Under the pieces are notes generated by a model. That model searched no databases. It worked only from the letters and a program-made list of their open reading frames with translations, and had not been told where the DNA came from. From Bdellovibrio reynosensis (lineage in GTDB: Bacteria; Bdellovibrionota; Bdellovibrionia; Bdellovibrionales; Bdellovibrionaceae): 64,000 bases of DNA. The position numbers and the translations under genes are program-made. This document shows positions 1-9,900 of the stretch, one piece after another (the stretch's first letter is position 1; every line of letters starts with the position of its first letter). The stretch lies in the NCBI RefSeq assembly GCF_022814725.1, contig NZ_CP093442.1:3472001-3536000 (forward strand). The letters run 5' to 3'.

Positions 1-841
1 AGTTAGTAGCAACAAACGGAGTCGAGAAGCCATCAGCTTTGATTGAAGAAAACGCGTCGTTGTAACGATCAGCAACGCGTTGACGTTGATCCAATTCCCA
101 ATCGTATCTGTCCATTTTGGCAAGAAGGATCGCGCATTGGATAGTATCAAGACGACCGTTGATGCCTAGACGAGTGTGATAGTAACGAGATTCAGAACCG
201 TGTTCACGAATTTCTTTGATTACTTTTACCAAGTTGTCGTCGTTTGTGAAGATCGCACCGCCGTCACCATAGCAACCAAGAGGCTTAGCAGGGAAGAAGC
301 TTGTACCAGTTGCGATAGACATGCTGCCGCTGCGATTGTTGTTGTATTTAGCACCGAAGCTTTGTGCAGCATCTTCAATCACGTGAAGGTTGTGCTTTTT
401 CGCGATAGCATTGATTTTATCCATGTCAGCCATTTGACCGTACAAAGACACCGGCATGATCGCTTTAGTTTTTGGAGTGATGGCTGCTTCAATTTTGTTA
501 ACGTCGATGTTGAAAGTTTTAGGATCGATATCTACGTAAACTGGTTTTGCGCCAGCAAGCACGATCACTTCCGCAGTTGCGATGAAAGAAAAAGCAGTTG
601 TGATAACTTCATCACCTTGGCCGATTCCCAAAGCCATCAACGGAACCCACAATGCATCTGTTCCATTGGCGATAGTTAAACAATGTTTTGTGCCGACATA
701 AGCAGCAAGAGCTTTTTCTAATTCAACAACCTCAGGTCCATTGACGTAAACACCATGTTCAAGAACTTGATGAATGCGGGAATCGATTGAAGTTTTTAGG
801 GCTTTGTATTGCGCTTTAAGATCGATAAAAGGAATGGACAT
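1..841 (-). CDS. DegT/DnrJ/EryC1-family PLP aminotransferase, 3' end cut by window edge
   Basis: The reverse strand reads MSIPFIDLKAQYKALK from an ATG at 841, preceded by GGAGG. About 280 residues are visible and the C-terminus lies outside the window. Family marks are visible in order: the NGTDAL cofactor-phosphate region, EDAAQSFGA, and FFPAKPLGCYGDGG, in which the Lys would carry pyridoxal phosphate. Enzymes of this family transaminate keto nucleotide sugars for O-antigen, capsule or glycan synthesis. The divergent neighbour is ManC, also a nucleotide-sugar gene, so a surface-polysaccharide role is likely. The exact sugar substrate cannot be read from this part. Confidence 0.93.
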   Translation of the reverse strand, partial: MSIPFIDLKAQYKALKTSIDSRIHQVLEHGVYVNGPEVVELEKALAAYVGTKHCLTIANGTDALWVPLMALGIGQGDEVITTAFSFIATAEVIVLAGAKPVYVDIDPKTFNIDVNKIEAAITPKTKAIMPVSLYGQMADMDKINAIAKKHNLHVIEDAAQSFGAKYNNNRSGSMSIATGTSFFPAKPLGCYGDGGAIFTNDDNLVKVIKEIREHGSESRYYHTRLGINGRLDTIQCAILLAKMDRYDWELDQRQRVADRYNDAFSSIKADGFSTPFVATN

Positions 842-1083
842 TGTGAAGGCCTCCAGTAGTTGATTACTAATGGGCAAAGTATGAACTTTTGCATATGAAA
901 AGTCCATCTACACACGCTTTTACGGCTTTGGGTCGAAACCTTTTAGGGCCAGTGTGGTTAAAGTAACACGGAAGATGTTTACAAAAAGCCTCATTTTTTT
1001 TGACGACTCGAGCCATGCTGTGACATTAATTACACCCTCACAAGCGAAAGTGCTAGAGATACGAACTTCATTCGGAGGTTGTT

Positions 1084-2460
1084 TTGATACCAGTTATTTT
1101 ATCAGGTGGCAGCGGCACAAGACTATGGCCCGTTTCGCGCCAAAACATGCCTAAACAATTTTGCGATATTTTCGGTCAGCCCTTGCAAACATTGACCCTG
1201 CAACGCTCGCTAAAGCTGGGTCAACCGTGGATTGTGACATCGAAGGCGCTAGAAACGCTGACAGAGCTTAATTTAAAACAAAATCAAGCCCAACAAGTCA
1301 GAGTTGTTTATGAGCCTGTTGGTAAAAACACCGCGCCTGCCATTGCAGCTTTGTGTAAGCTTTTGCAGTCGCAAGGTCACAATGACGAGATCGTCGCTAT
1401 TTTTCCATCGGACCATCTTATCAAAGAAGAAGAAGCCTTTTTGAAGGTTGTTCACTTTGCGGCAGAAGTGGCAGCTGAAAATCGCGTTGTTACTTTGGGC
1501 ATCACGCCTTCTTACCCGGAAACTGGGTATGGCTATATCCAAACTCGTGCCGTGGGTCTAAAAGAAAACGGAACTTTAAAAGCGTACTCGGTGGTAAAGT
1601 TTCACGAAAAACCAGATTTACAAAAAGCCAAAGAGTTTATTTCTCAAGGCAGTTTCAGTTGGAATGCCGGAATTTTTGTTTTCAAAGTTTCACACATGAT
1701 CAGTCTGTTTGAAAAGCATCAGCCCGAAATGTGGAAGCAGATTTCTAATCTTAAAGAAGACTCTTCAAATTTGGGCGAAATCTATAGCAAAGTGCAAAGC
1801 ATTTCCATCGACTATGCGATCATGGAAAAATTAAATGGCGAAGAGCTAGCATGTATTCCTGCAGAATTCGGCTGGAGTGACGTAGGTTCCTGGGATGCAG
1901 TGTCTTCACTGCAGAAGGGAAAAGATGTTTTGAATGTTCTTGGCCAAGAAAACTTTGTGTTTGGGGAGCAGGGTAAACACTACTCTATGATCGGCATGGA
2001 AGACGTGATTGTCGTGGACACCAAAGATGCCTTGATGCTGATTAAAAAAGGTCTTTCCCAGGATGTGCGCCATGTGGTGGATGCCTTGAACCAACAAAAA
2101 TCAGCGTTGGTCAAAGACCATGTTTTCGAATACCGCCCTTGGGGATATTTTGAGATTTTAAAAGATACAGAGACATTTAAATCAAAAGTGATTCGCGTAA
2201 ACCCACAGTCGCAATTGTCTTATCAGTCCCACGCCAAACGTGAAGAGCATTGGACCATCACAAAAGGCTCTGGCGAAGTGGTTTTAAACGATGAAGTCAT
2301 TCCTGTTTCGGCCGGGACGCATATTCATATCCCACTCGGAGCAAAACATCGTATGCGCAACACTAGCAATGAAATGCTAGAGTTCGTGGAAGTGCAACTA
2401 GGCACTTATTTCGGTGAAGATGATATCGTTCGATATCAAGACGATTATAAAAGAAATTAA
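1084..2460 (+). CDS. manC: Mannose-1-phosphate guanylyltransferase / mannose-6-phosphate isomerase (type II bifunctional)
   Basis: Makes GDP-mannose from mannose-1-phosphate and GTP in the cytoplasm. The C-terminal cupin domain resembles type II phosphomannose isomerase. The N-terminus carries the nucleotidyltransferase loop GGSGTRLWP (residues about 8-16), then PSDH and FHEKPD. The cupin part spans about 340-458 with EHWTITKGSGEV and an HIPLGAKHR segment. The total of 458 residues is normal for the AlgA/ManC/CpsB group. The start is a TTG at 1084 with GGAGG 5 bases upstream; no nearer ATG gives the conserved N-terminus. It is divergent from the aminotransferase and ends in a strong terminator shared with the converging gene. 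Confidence 0.93.
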   Translation: MIPVILSGGSGTRLWPVSRQNMPKQFCDIFGQPLQTLTLQRSLKLGQPWIVTSKALETLTELNLKQNQAQQVRVVYEPVGKNTAPAIAALCKLLQSQGHNDEIVAIFPSDHLIKEEEAFLKVVHFAAEVAAENRVVTLGITPSYPETGYGYIQTRAVGLKENGTLKAYSVVKFHEKPDLQKAKEFISQGSFSWNAGIFVFKVSHMISLFEKHQPEMWKQISNLKEDSSNLGEIYSKVQSISIDYAIMEKLNGEELACIPAEFGWSDVGSWDAVSSLQKGKDVLNVLGQENFVFGEQGKHYSMIGMEDVIVVDTKDALMLIKKGLSQDVRHVVDALNQQKSALVKDHVFEYRPWGYFEILKDTETFKSKVIRVNPQSQLSYQSHAKREEHWTITKGSGEVVLNDEVIPVSAGTHIHIPLGAKHRMRNTSNEMLEFVEVQLGTYFGEDDIVRYQDDYKRN

Positions 2461-2464
2461 AAAG

Positions 2465-2494
2465 AAAAAGGGATGCTTCAAGCATCCCTTTTTC
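2465..2494. terminator. Bidirectional intrinsic terminator
   Basis: A perfect 7-bp stem (GGGATGC / GCATCCC, 2470-2476 and 2482-2488) with a 5-base loop, an A-run on the left and a T-run on the right, lying between converging manC and the L,D-transpeptidase gene. It can serve both strands. Confidence 0.85.
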
Positions 2495-3288
2495 TATTTC
2501 GCAGCTTTGCGAACGGATTCTTCTTCTTCCGGTAAATCGATATCTTCATCGTCATTTTCAGGTTGGACTTCTTGAAGATCCGGATTTTTAACCGCCGATG
2601 AAATCAAATCTTTGTGATACGCATAAATCAAGCCGCCTTCTTTAAAGGTGGTGATAACTTTTTTGATAATCCCAGGGGCTACCGCCGGGCAGCCCCAGCT
2701 GCGTCCTAGGCGGCCTTGGCTTTTAACGTAATCTTCAGAAACATAGCTCGCTGCATGGATAACGATATCACGGGAAGCTGCATTGTTGTTTGAAGTTTCA
2801 AGTCCATGCAGATTCAAAGACTCTCCATGACCTCCGTAATAAGTGTTTCCCGCAATGTACAAGCCTAAGCTAGTCATCTTAGAGCCATCAATGTTTGAAA
2901 ACTTCGCAGCTACGCGCACGCCAGAACCTTTTCCGTGAGCAACGAAATGTTTTGAAACAGCGCCAGTTTTTAAATTCAAAATATAAAGACGACGCTCATT
3001 GGATGGTTTTGAAAAGTCAATGATAGCCATTGAATCTTCTTTAATAGTGATTTCACGTTCATCCATATAAGTCTTAGTTTTGGTACGGAACTTTGCGTTT
3101 ACGCGAATGGTTTTGCCGGCATTCACATCCAGGAATTCAAAACTTCGTTGTAAAGCAGCTTCAGGAACGCCTTGTTCTTTAAAGACATCATATAAAGAGA
3201 CATCTTTGATTTTCACATCATATAAAGATCCAGCAAAGCTTGATACGCTCAACAGAGTAGTCAGTACTGCACTCAAAACAGCTTTCAT
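2494..3288 (-). CDS. Secreted L,D-transpeptidase-like protein (YkuD_2-type murein transpeptidase domain)
   Basis: Likely periplasmic cysteine transpeptidase or hydrolase acting on peptidoglycan stem peptides. The N-terminus MKAVLSAVLTTLLSVSSFAG is a signal peptide. The catalytic region contains NLHGLE, IVIHAAS and GRSWGCPAV, with the nucleophile Cys in the SxGC motif typical of the family. The acidic tail (ENDDEDIDLPEEEE) is unusual. A TTG at 3300 would add four residues, but GGAG sits 6 bases before the ATG at 3288, so that ATG is preferred. In predators such enzymes can act on self or prey wall; which one applies is not visible here. Confidence 0.85.
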   Translation of the reverse strand: MKAVLSAVLTTLLSVSSFAGSLYDVKIKDVSLYDVFKEQGVPEAALQRSFEFLDVNAGKTIRVNAKFRTKTKTYMDEREITIKEDSMAIIDFSKPSNERRLYILNLKTGAVSKHFVAHGKGSGVRVAAKFSNIDGSKMTSLGLYIAGNTYYGGHGESLNLHGLETSNNNAASRDIVIHAASYVSEDYVKSQGRLGRSWGCPAVAPGIIKKVITTFKEGGLIYAYHKDLISSAVKNPDLQEVQPENDDEDIDLPEEEESVRKAAK

Positions 3289-3564
3289 GAAGGGCTCCAA
3301 TGTCTTTTAGTTCCGAGTCCTTGGTATACAAGGCATGTGCCAGCTCTTTTTGAGACGTCCTTGAATATATTGGTTCTTAGGGTGGGATCGGTGCCCGTGC
3401 GTGGCACTCTGGTGACAACTTCGACACCTCTTAGGACACGGGAATTTCTTAAGCGCCGGAAATCTTTGTTCTCTTTATTTAATCTCCACAGAGGGAAATC
3501 GCGTTGCCGCTCTAAAACTCCCTTAGTACGTTTTTATGCTTGTTAGCCAACAGGAGACAACTTT

Positions 3565-4143
3565 ATGGGAGTATTTAAGAAGATACTGATTTCAATGTTT
3601 ATCGCCTTGCATGTCACGGTGATGGTGACGGCGGGACTGCCCGATAAGAGTGCGGTAGGAAAGCGCATCCTGAAATCAATAGCATGGTACCAGATATTTT
3701 TTGGTTTGGATCAGACGTGGAGTATGTTTGCGCCCAATCCATCTGCCGTGAATTCTTATCTTGATGCCACTATCACCTTCAAAGATGGAACGTCAGAAAA
3801 GTGGACCTTTCCACGCTCATCGCACATGTCCAGTTGGGATCGTTTTACTTCGGGTGAAAGAATGCGCAAGTATCAACAAGAAAATCTTCGTTCATTGGAA
3901 CGCCAAGATTTATGGTTTGATCTTTCACGCTTTTTAGAAAGAGAAATAACTAAACTTGAAAAGCAGGGGGGGCGAGGCCGGGTTTTGGAAAGTGTCCAGT
4001 TCTTCCGTCATCACAACATTGTGAAGCCACCGACAGAAGTTTTCCTGGAACACGGAAAACCAAGTAACAACTATCAGACCGAATCAGTTTTTAAATACCA
4101 AGCCGCAGACGGAGTAAGACATGAAGCTAAAAACAATTACTAA
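3565..4143 (+). CDS. SdpA/DUF5819-like partner protein of HTTM module (copy 1)
   Basis: A 192-residue protein with one N-terminal hydrophobic segment (residues about 5-25) and the motif WSMFAPNP at about residues 50-57. The rest is soluble and probably faces the periplasm. No catalytic motif is recognised. The WSxFAPNP motif and the position directly before an HTTM-domain gene recall the SdpA/DUF5819-type companions of HTTM proteins; this assignment is by motif and context only. An AGGAG site precedes the ATG. Its last 23 bases overlap the HTTM gene, implying translational coupling. A diverged paralog lies at 6030-6638 on the other strand. Confidence 0.8.
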   Translation: MGVFKKILISMFIALHVTVMVTAGLPDKSAVGKRILKSIAWYQIFFGLDQTWSMFAPNPSAVNSYLDATITFKDGTSEKWTFPRSSHMSSWDRFTSGERMRKYQQENLRSLERQDLWFDLSRFLEREITKLEKQGGRGRVLESVQFFRHHNIVKPPTEVFLEHGKPSNNYQTESVFKYQAADGVRHEAKNNY

Positions 4144-5038
4144 ATCAGTTAATGATTTCTTTTTTCTGCCGCAACCGATTCATTCGGTCGCACTTTTGCG
4201 TATCGGCCTTGGCATTATTCTTTTACTGAATTGGTTTTCGATCTGGAAGCACCTGGAATTCTTCTGGGGTGTCGATGCCATTGTTTCCTTAGAAACTGCC
4301 GTCAAGATGGGGAACCCGTTACGTTTCAATATATTTGAGTTGCTGCCAAATGACCCTAAGATTGTGGCATTGATTGCAGTGATTCACTTAGTGGGCATTG
4401 TGGGGATGACTTTAGGTCTATACACCCGAACTTCGATTGTGCTGGCGTTTTTCACCCTGGTTTCTTTCCATAGTCGTAACCACTTTATTTTAAACAGTGC
4501 GGACGTGGTGATGAGAAACTTTCTATTCTTGCTGTTTTTTAGCCCCAGTGGAGAGATCTTTTCCGTTGATGCGTGGTTAAACCGCAAGAAAGAAAAGTCG
4601 TTAGAGTGTAGTCCATGGGCTTTACGCCTTATGCAGATCCAGTTTTCCATCATTTATATTTCGACTGTGATGTTCAAGATGAAGGGAAATTTGTGGGCTG
4701 ATGGTACGGCCATTTACATTGCGACTCGCTTGGACGAGTTTGTCAGAGTTCCGCTAAGTATTCTTAATAGTATACTGGTGATTAAGCTTCTTACTTGGTC
4801 AACCCTGGTAGTGGAGTTTGCTTTAGGGACGCTTATTTGGATCAAAGAGCTTCGCTATTGGGTTCTATTAGCCGGCCTGGGGCTTCATCTAGGGATTGAA
4901 ATTACGATGCATATTCCGCTGTTTGAGTGGATCATGATCGTGACAATGATTGTTATGGTGGATTCACGAGATATTCAAAAAGTCATAGAGGCAGCGAGAA
5001 TTTATCGCATGAAATGGAATCGACCTGCTCAGGCTTAA
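4121..5038 (+). CDS. HTTM-domain (vitamin-K carboxylase-like) multipass membrane protein, copy 1
   Basis: 305 residues with about six or seven hydrophobic segments and HTTM-type sequence features: the N-terminal VALLRIGLGIILLLNW, the central FHSRNHFILNSAD block, and LRLMQIQFSIIYISTVMFK. The HTTM family is related to the membrane part of gamma-glutamyl carboxylases and includes Bacillus SdpB, which matures a toxin peptide. The reaction of bacterial HTTM proteins is mostly unknown. The ATG at 4121 lies inside the upstream partner gene, with a 23-base overlap. The paralog at 5117-6052 shares long stretches such as IKELRYWVLLAG, so one module arose by duplication. Confidence 0.88.
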   Translation: MKLKTITKSVNDFFFLPQPIHSVALLRIGLGIILLLNWFSIWKHLEFFWGVDAIVSLETAVKMGNPLRFNIFELLPNDPKIVALIAVIHLVGIVGMTLGLYTRTSIVLAFFTLVSFHSRNHFILNSADVVMRNFLFLLFFSPSGEIFSVDAWLNRKKEKSLECSPWALRLMQIQFSIIYISTVMFKMKGNLWADGTAIYIATRLDEFVRVPLSILNSILVIKLLTWSTLVVEFALGTLIWIKELRYWVLLAGLGLHLGIEITMHIPLFEWIMIVTMIVMVDSRDIQKVIEAARIYRMKWNRPAQA

Positions 5039-5061
5039 TGATTTTTTCAAATGTTGAAAAT

Positions 5062-5097
5062 AAAAAAAACCACGGTTGAGGAAACCGTGGTTTTTTA
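5062..5097. terminator. Bidirectional intrinsic terminator between the HTTM modules
   Basis: A long stem AAAACCACGGTT / AACCGTGGTTTT with a short GAGGA loop, A-rich on the left and T-rich on the right. It separates the two converging HTTM genes and can end both transcripts. Confidence 0.9.
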
Positions 5098-5116
5098 TTT
5101 TTCTGAACTATCTTAT

Positions 5117-6052
5117 TTAAACAGTCACTTGCTTGCGGGAAAGTCTTTGCAGTTGTTTGTCTTTAAATGACTCCCAGACTTTCTTTAAATCGTGGGGATC
5201 TACCATGCTGATCATTAAGACGATCATCGCCCATTCAAAAACTGGAATGGCCATCGTGTATTCGATGCCTAAGTGCAGTCCAATCCCGGCTAGTAAAACC
5301 CAATAGCGAAGTTCCTTGATCCAAACCAAGGTTCCCAGGGCAATCTCAACGGCCAATGTTCCCCAGGTCATCCATTTTACTAATATTAAGTTATTCAACA
5401 GGGGAAACTCGAAGCGAACAAAATCATCAAGGCGGGTCGCTACATAGATTGCAGATCCATCAATCCACCGTTCACCTTTCAGCTTAAACATCACCGTAGC
5501 AATATAAATGATGCAGAACTGGATTTGAATCATGCGTAATGCCCAAGGACTTTTTTCTTCTGGCACAAGCGCAGCTTTGCCTTTTTGAAGTTTCATCCAT
5601 CGATCCACTGAAAACATATCAGCGCAATGAGTGAAAAACATAAGAAACAAAAATACACGCAGGACTGAATCGGCACTATTAAGGATAAAGCCATTACGGT
5701 GGTGGAACGAAATCAACGTGATAAATGCCACGGCGATAGATGTCTTTGTCCAAAAGCCAATAGTCATACCTACGACCGCAATTAGATTTATAATAGCCAG
5801 TGTAGTAGTGACCTTTTCAGTATGGGGTAAATAATCAAATAGCGAGAAGCGCAGTTGATTTCCGTACTGCTGAGCCGTGGATAATGAGATCAATCCATTG
5901 GGACCGAAGAAGGTATCCATATCGGCAAAGATCATGAACCAATTAAATAAAAGTAAAATCCCGAACCCAATTCTTAAGAAAGCAACGTTGTGCACGGGGG
6001 TTGGCTTAAATAAAAAATCATCAATGTATTTAATTAGAGTTGTTAGCTTCAT
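5117..6052 (-). CDS. HTTM-domain (vitamin-K carboxylase-like) multipass membrane protein, copy 2
   Basis: Paralog of the 4121-5038 protein, in opposite orientation. It keeps the same blocks: VAFLRIGFGILLLFNW, FHHRNGFILNSAD, IQIQFCIIYIATVMFK and IKELRYWVLLAG. An upstream ATG at 6103 would add 17 residues, but the ATG at 6052 has GGAG before it, gives the same MKL start as copy 1, and reproduces exactly the same 23-base overlap with its partner gene. The product is about 311 residues with several membrane spans. The reaction is unknown; a role in modifying an exported peptide, protein or lipid is an inference from the SdpB/VKGC relationship. Confidence 0.88.
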   Translation of the reverse strand: MKLTTLIKYIDDFLFKPTPVHNVAFLRIGFGILLLFNWFMIFADMDTFFGPNGLISLSTAQQYGNQLRFSLFDYLPHTEKVTTTLAIINLIAVVGMTIGFWTKTSIAVAFITLISFHHRNGFILNSADSVLRVFLFLMFFTHCADMFSVDRWMKLQKGKAALVPEEKSPWALRMIQIQFCIIYIATVMFKLKGERWIDGSAIYVATRLDDFVRFEFPLLNNLILVKWMTWGTLAVEIALGTLVWIKELRYWVLLAGIGLHLGIEYTMAIPVFEWAMIVLMISMVDPHDLKKVWESFKDKQLQRLSRKQVTV

Positions 6053-6638
6053 ATCGTTGCGTCTCCAGGTTTGGTTGGTATGCGAAAACAGGTTCTGATT
6101 CAAACGAAGTCGACAATTGGCCGTGCGGAATCAGCGGCCCTTGTGGAGGTGGAATCACGCGGCTGAATTTGCGATGGAAAGAAAGATTCTTTACAGTTCT
6201 GTTCTTTCCTTCTTTTTCTTTTAGCTGAACTTGATTGGTCACGAATTTAGAAAAGTCGAACCAGACAAGTTCATTGGTATTAGGAAGTAGTGTTTCCTGT
6301 CCTAATATACGATAGCGATCTGCTACAAGTCGCTGCCATCCCTTTGCATTTTGCGGGCGAGGTATTTGCCAAGTGTCGAAAGTTCCATCAGTGAACTCTA
6401 CTTGCGCTTCCACGAAAGCTGTCGTGTTCATCGGGTTAGGAGCGAACATCGCCCATGGCTGGTATAACATAGACCATGCCTGATATTGCGCGACCGATTT
6501 TAAAAAGCGACTGCCCAGAAGACTTTTATCTGGAAGTCCATCTACGATCATGATCGAAACATTCAGAGTGAAGAATGCAGTAATCACGATTTTTTTTCCG
6601 AGCGAACAATAACGAATGGCATTTTCGTTTTTTATCAC
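6030..6638 (-). CDS. SdpA/DUF5819-like partner protein of HTTM module (copy 2)
   Basis: A 202-residue paralog of the 3565-4143 protein: hydrophobic N-terminus, then DGLPDKSLLGSRFLKS (GLPDKS is shared with copy 1) and WAMFAPNP in place of WSMFAPNP. Both end in a similar RHEAKNNY / RYEANNSN tail, partly fixed by the overlap with the HTTM gene. The start is a GTG at 6638 with a strong AAGGAGG site. It is divergent from the large GNN-repeat gene. No catalytic residues can be named, and its function is inferred only from linkage to HTTM. Confidence 0.8.
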   Translation of the reverse strand: MIKNENAIRYCSLGKKIVITAFFTLNVSIMIVDGLPDKSLLGSRFLKSVAQYQAWSMLYQPWAMFAPNPMNTTAFVEAQVEFTDGTFDTWQIPRPQNAKGWQRLVADRYRILGQETLLPNTNELVWFDFSKFVTNQVQLKEKEGKNRTVKNLSFHRKFSRVIPPPQGPLIPHGQLSTSFESEPVFAYQPNLETQRYEANNSN

Positions 6639-6987
6639 GGTGATCCTCCTTAATTTTTGTTCTTTATGGTTATTAACATAAGACTTAAGGGAAGTTTCTT
6701 TACTGATGTGAAACTAACGTGAAGTGTTTTTGATTGATGATTTCTTGCCGGAAAGAATGTTTTTACAATTGTTTGTCGATCCGCACGCCAACTAATGTCA
6801 TTTCGCAGAAAATGTTAGGATTCAGCCCAGTGTCAATTAAAAGAAAGAAACTGTTGTTAATGTAAGGTGCCATCGTTCTCACCATCCAATCAAATTTTGA
6901 TCTGCAAATAAAAATTTGAACAAAAACTTAAGTACTTCTTTTTCTGAATTCATCAGTTCTTGAGGTACACAACAAAGGAGAATCACA
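6639..6987. other. Divergent intergenic region before the GNN-repeat gene
   Basis: 349 bases, AT-rich, holding no convincing gene. It must contain the promoters of the leftward HTTM module and of the rightward repeat-protein gene. The AAAGGAG ribosome site for the latter is near its right end. I could not pick unambiguous -35/-10 pairs. Confidence 0.6.
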
Positions 6988-9900
6988 ATGGTAGGGATGT
7001 CAAGAAAGATGGTTTTCTTGGCTGGGGTCTCATTGGTGGCAAATCTCGCATTCGCGAATAATCCATCGGGCTCTGGGAAGAAACCAATAGTAGATCTAGG
7101 CGGAAAAGGCGGATTTATTAATCTGAATTCTGCTGAGCAACGTGCCGACGGCATGTGTTTGATTAACAAACAATTAGTGAAGTGTGCGGACCTTAAAGGT
7201 AGCAAGCCATTCGCTGGAAACAGCGGCAATAACGGAAACAACGTTATTAACGGCAACAACGGCAATAACACTAATAACGGTAATAACGGAAATAACGTTA
7301 TTAGCGGCAGCTCTAGCAACGGCAGTAGCGGCAATAACGGAAACAACGTTAATAACGGTAACAATGGAAACAATACCAATAACGGCAATAACGGTAACAA
7401 CGTAGTTAGCGGTAATGGTAGCAGCGGTAGTAACGGAAATAACGTTATTAACGGCAACAACGGTAACAATACCAATAACGGTAATAACGGAAACAACGTT
7501 AATAACGGTAACAACGGTAACAATACCAACAACGGTAATAACGGTAACAACGTAATTAACGGCAACAATGGTAACAATACCAATAACGGTAATAACGGAA
7601 ACAACGTTAATAACGGTAACAACGGTAACAATACCAATAACGGAAATAACGGAAACAACGTTAATAACGGTAACAATGGTAACAACACCAATAACGGTAA
7701 TAACGGAAATAACGTAAACAACGGAAATAACGGAAATAACGGAAATAACGGAAATAACGTTAATAACGGCAACAACGGTAATAACGGAAATAACGTTAAT
7801 AACGGCAACAACGGTAACAACGGTAACAACGGTAATAACGTAAACAACGGTAATAACGGTAATAACGGTAATAACGGTAATAACGGTAATAACGGTAATA
7901 ACGGTAATAACGGAAATAACGGTAACAACGGAAATAACGGTAACAACGGAAATAACGGTAACAACGGAAATAACGGTAACAACGGAAATAACGGTAATAA
8001 CGGCAACAACGGTAACAACGGCAACAACGGAAATAACGGAAATAACGGAAATAACGGAAACAACGGCAACAACGGCACCCACGGTACTCACGGCAACAAC
8101 GGGAACAATGGGAATAACGGCAACAATGGTAACAACGGAAATAATGGAAACAACGGCAACAATGGGAACAACGGAAATAACGGTACCCATGGAACCCGCG
8201 GATCCACTACTCACGGTGATACCACGTTCGGTGACACAACATTCGGCGACACTACTTTCGGTGATACGACTACCACTGAAACTACTGCCGGGGACGACAC
8301 TGCAACGACCTTCGAGACTACTCAAGGTACTGACACAGTTTCAACATCTTCCAGTTCCTCAACAGGCGAAGAAACTACTGAAGGCGATACAACGTCTACA
8401 AGTACTTCAACTTCAACAAGCTCAACATCTACTACTGGCGACGATGACGACGACGGTAAAAAATTAAAAGCTAAGTTGAAACCTCTATTCCACCTTAAGT
8501 TCGACTACGGTTCTTATATCGTGAACTTAACTCCTCAGTTTAGAGACGTTCAGCCTTCTTCTATGGTGAAATACGACGTTAAACCATTGGCATCTTCGGA
8601 TTCATTGGTCTACGGCGACTACACAGATGGTTTCCAAAAAACTGTTTACGGTAGCATCGAAGTAGGTATTGGAGCTCAAGTTCAATTCTGGTTCGAAAAC
8701 GCCAGCGGACTTGCAGATCACTTCTGGGCATACGTTGGTGTATTACCAATTCTTGGTAAAGACACTGAGTCTGTTCGCTATGTCAGCAGCCTAGATAAAG
8801 CTTATGCTATCGGTGGCCGTTGGAGCGTACCTAAAGATGCAGGCACTCTTGATGGATGGGATCCAGGTGACAGCATCACATACATCGGTCACGGTGGTAT
8901 CATCTTCTCTGCTGGTGCAGGTGTTGGTCCAATCGGTGTGGGTGTAGCTAAACTTGCTCAAGGTACTTGGGAAACTTATGTTGAAAAAGTAGGTTCTGAT
9001 AAAGCGTACGTGAAAATGTCTAAAGGTAAACTAAGCAGCCTTAGCCTATTCACAAACGTTTCAATCCTTACTTTGAACATGAACGAGTTCAAATACGCGG
9101 ACGATGGATTCTCATTCCTATTCGATCTATCTACGGATACGGGTCGTAAGGCATACGAAGACATGATTCGTGGTAACGTGTACTCTTCAGAACAATTCGC
9201 AGCTAACAAACCAATGAACTTGGTTGAAAGAGCTCCGGTAGTGAAAGTAGAGACATTCAGAAACGTATCTACGGGCAGAATCGTCAGCAAGTCTTTAGCA
9301 ATTCCAATTCTTTGGGATAAGACTTACAGCAAAGGACGTATCAACTCGTTTACTTCATCTGACATTCACTTGGATCGCAACACAGCTCGCGTTCATTATG
9401 GTATCTTCTCAGACAGCGTAGATTCTCGCTTCTGGACGACTCATAAAGAAATGGCGACTATGTTCTACGGTGCTAAGTACTCTGTTGATAACTGGGATAC
9501 TAAATCTCACTTAGAAAGCATGTTCGGTACTTACAGCTACTCATTCAGACATGAGAAAGCGAACGGCAGCAAACTAAGAAAAGGTATGGCAGAACTTGTT
9601 AGAAAAACAGGTCTATCTACTTTGATGGTTGGTGTCCCTGACCGTGATCTTGGCTACGCTGGTTTAGAGTTCAACGTGAACTTCAGCGAAGAAAACACTA
9701 TGAGATTGATGTCTGCGGCTCAACGTATGTCGCAAGACGAGTTCATCGACGTATCTACTGATCAAATCAGCGGTTACTTCGCGAACAACGATCCATACAA
9801 ACTTTGCATGATCGATGCTGGCCCATGCGTAAGCAGAGTGACTAGAGCGACTGCAAACGCTGCAAGCAAAATGTACTACGCTCTAAGAAGCATGCACAGA

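Noticed and set aside
176-679. A 167-codon rightward open frame at the left end.
   Set aside because: It is the antisense of the DegT-family aminotransferase, whose motifs are unmistakable.
3301-3564. A possible small toxin or substrate peptide gene for the first HTTM module.
   Set aside because: The only open frame (3337-3546) has no ribosome site, signal peptide or mature-peptide character. No SdpC-like gene is visible near either module.
6879-8078. A long leftward open frame coding only Pro-Leu-Leu/Phe repeats (399 residues).
   Set aside because: It is the antisense reading of the GNN codons. The sense frame has a ribosome site, signal peptide and a long folded C-terminus; the antisense frame has none.
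7213-8205. Regular repeats that at first sight might be a CRISPR array.
   Set aside because: The unit is 9 bp, in frame with one long gene, without unique spacers or cas genes.
7174-8325. A second leftward open frame rich in Val-Ile-Ser-Val repeats (383 residues).
   Set aside because: Another shadow of the same 9-bp repeat; no start context and composition forced by the sense repeat.
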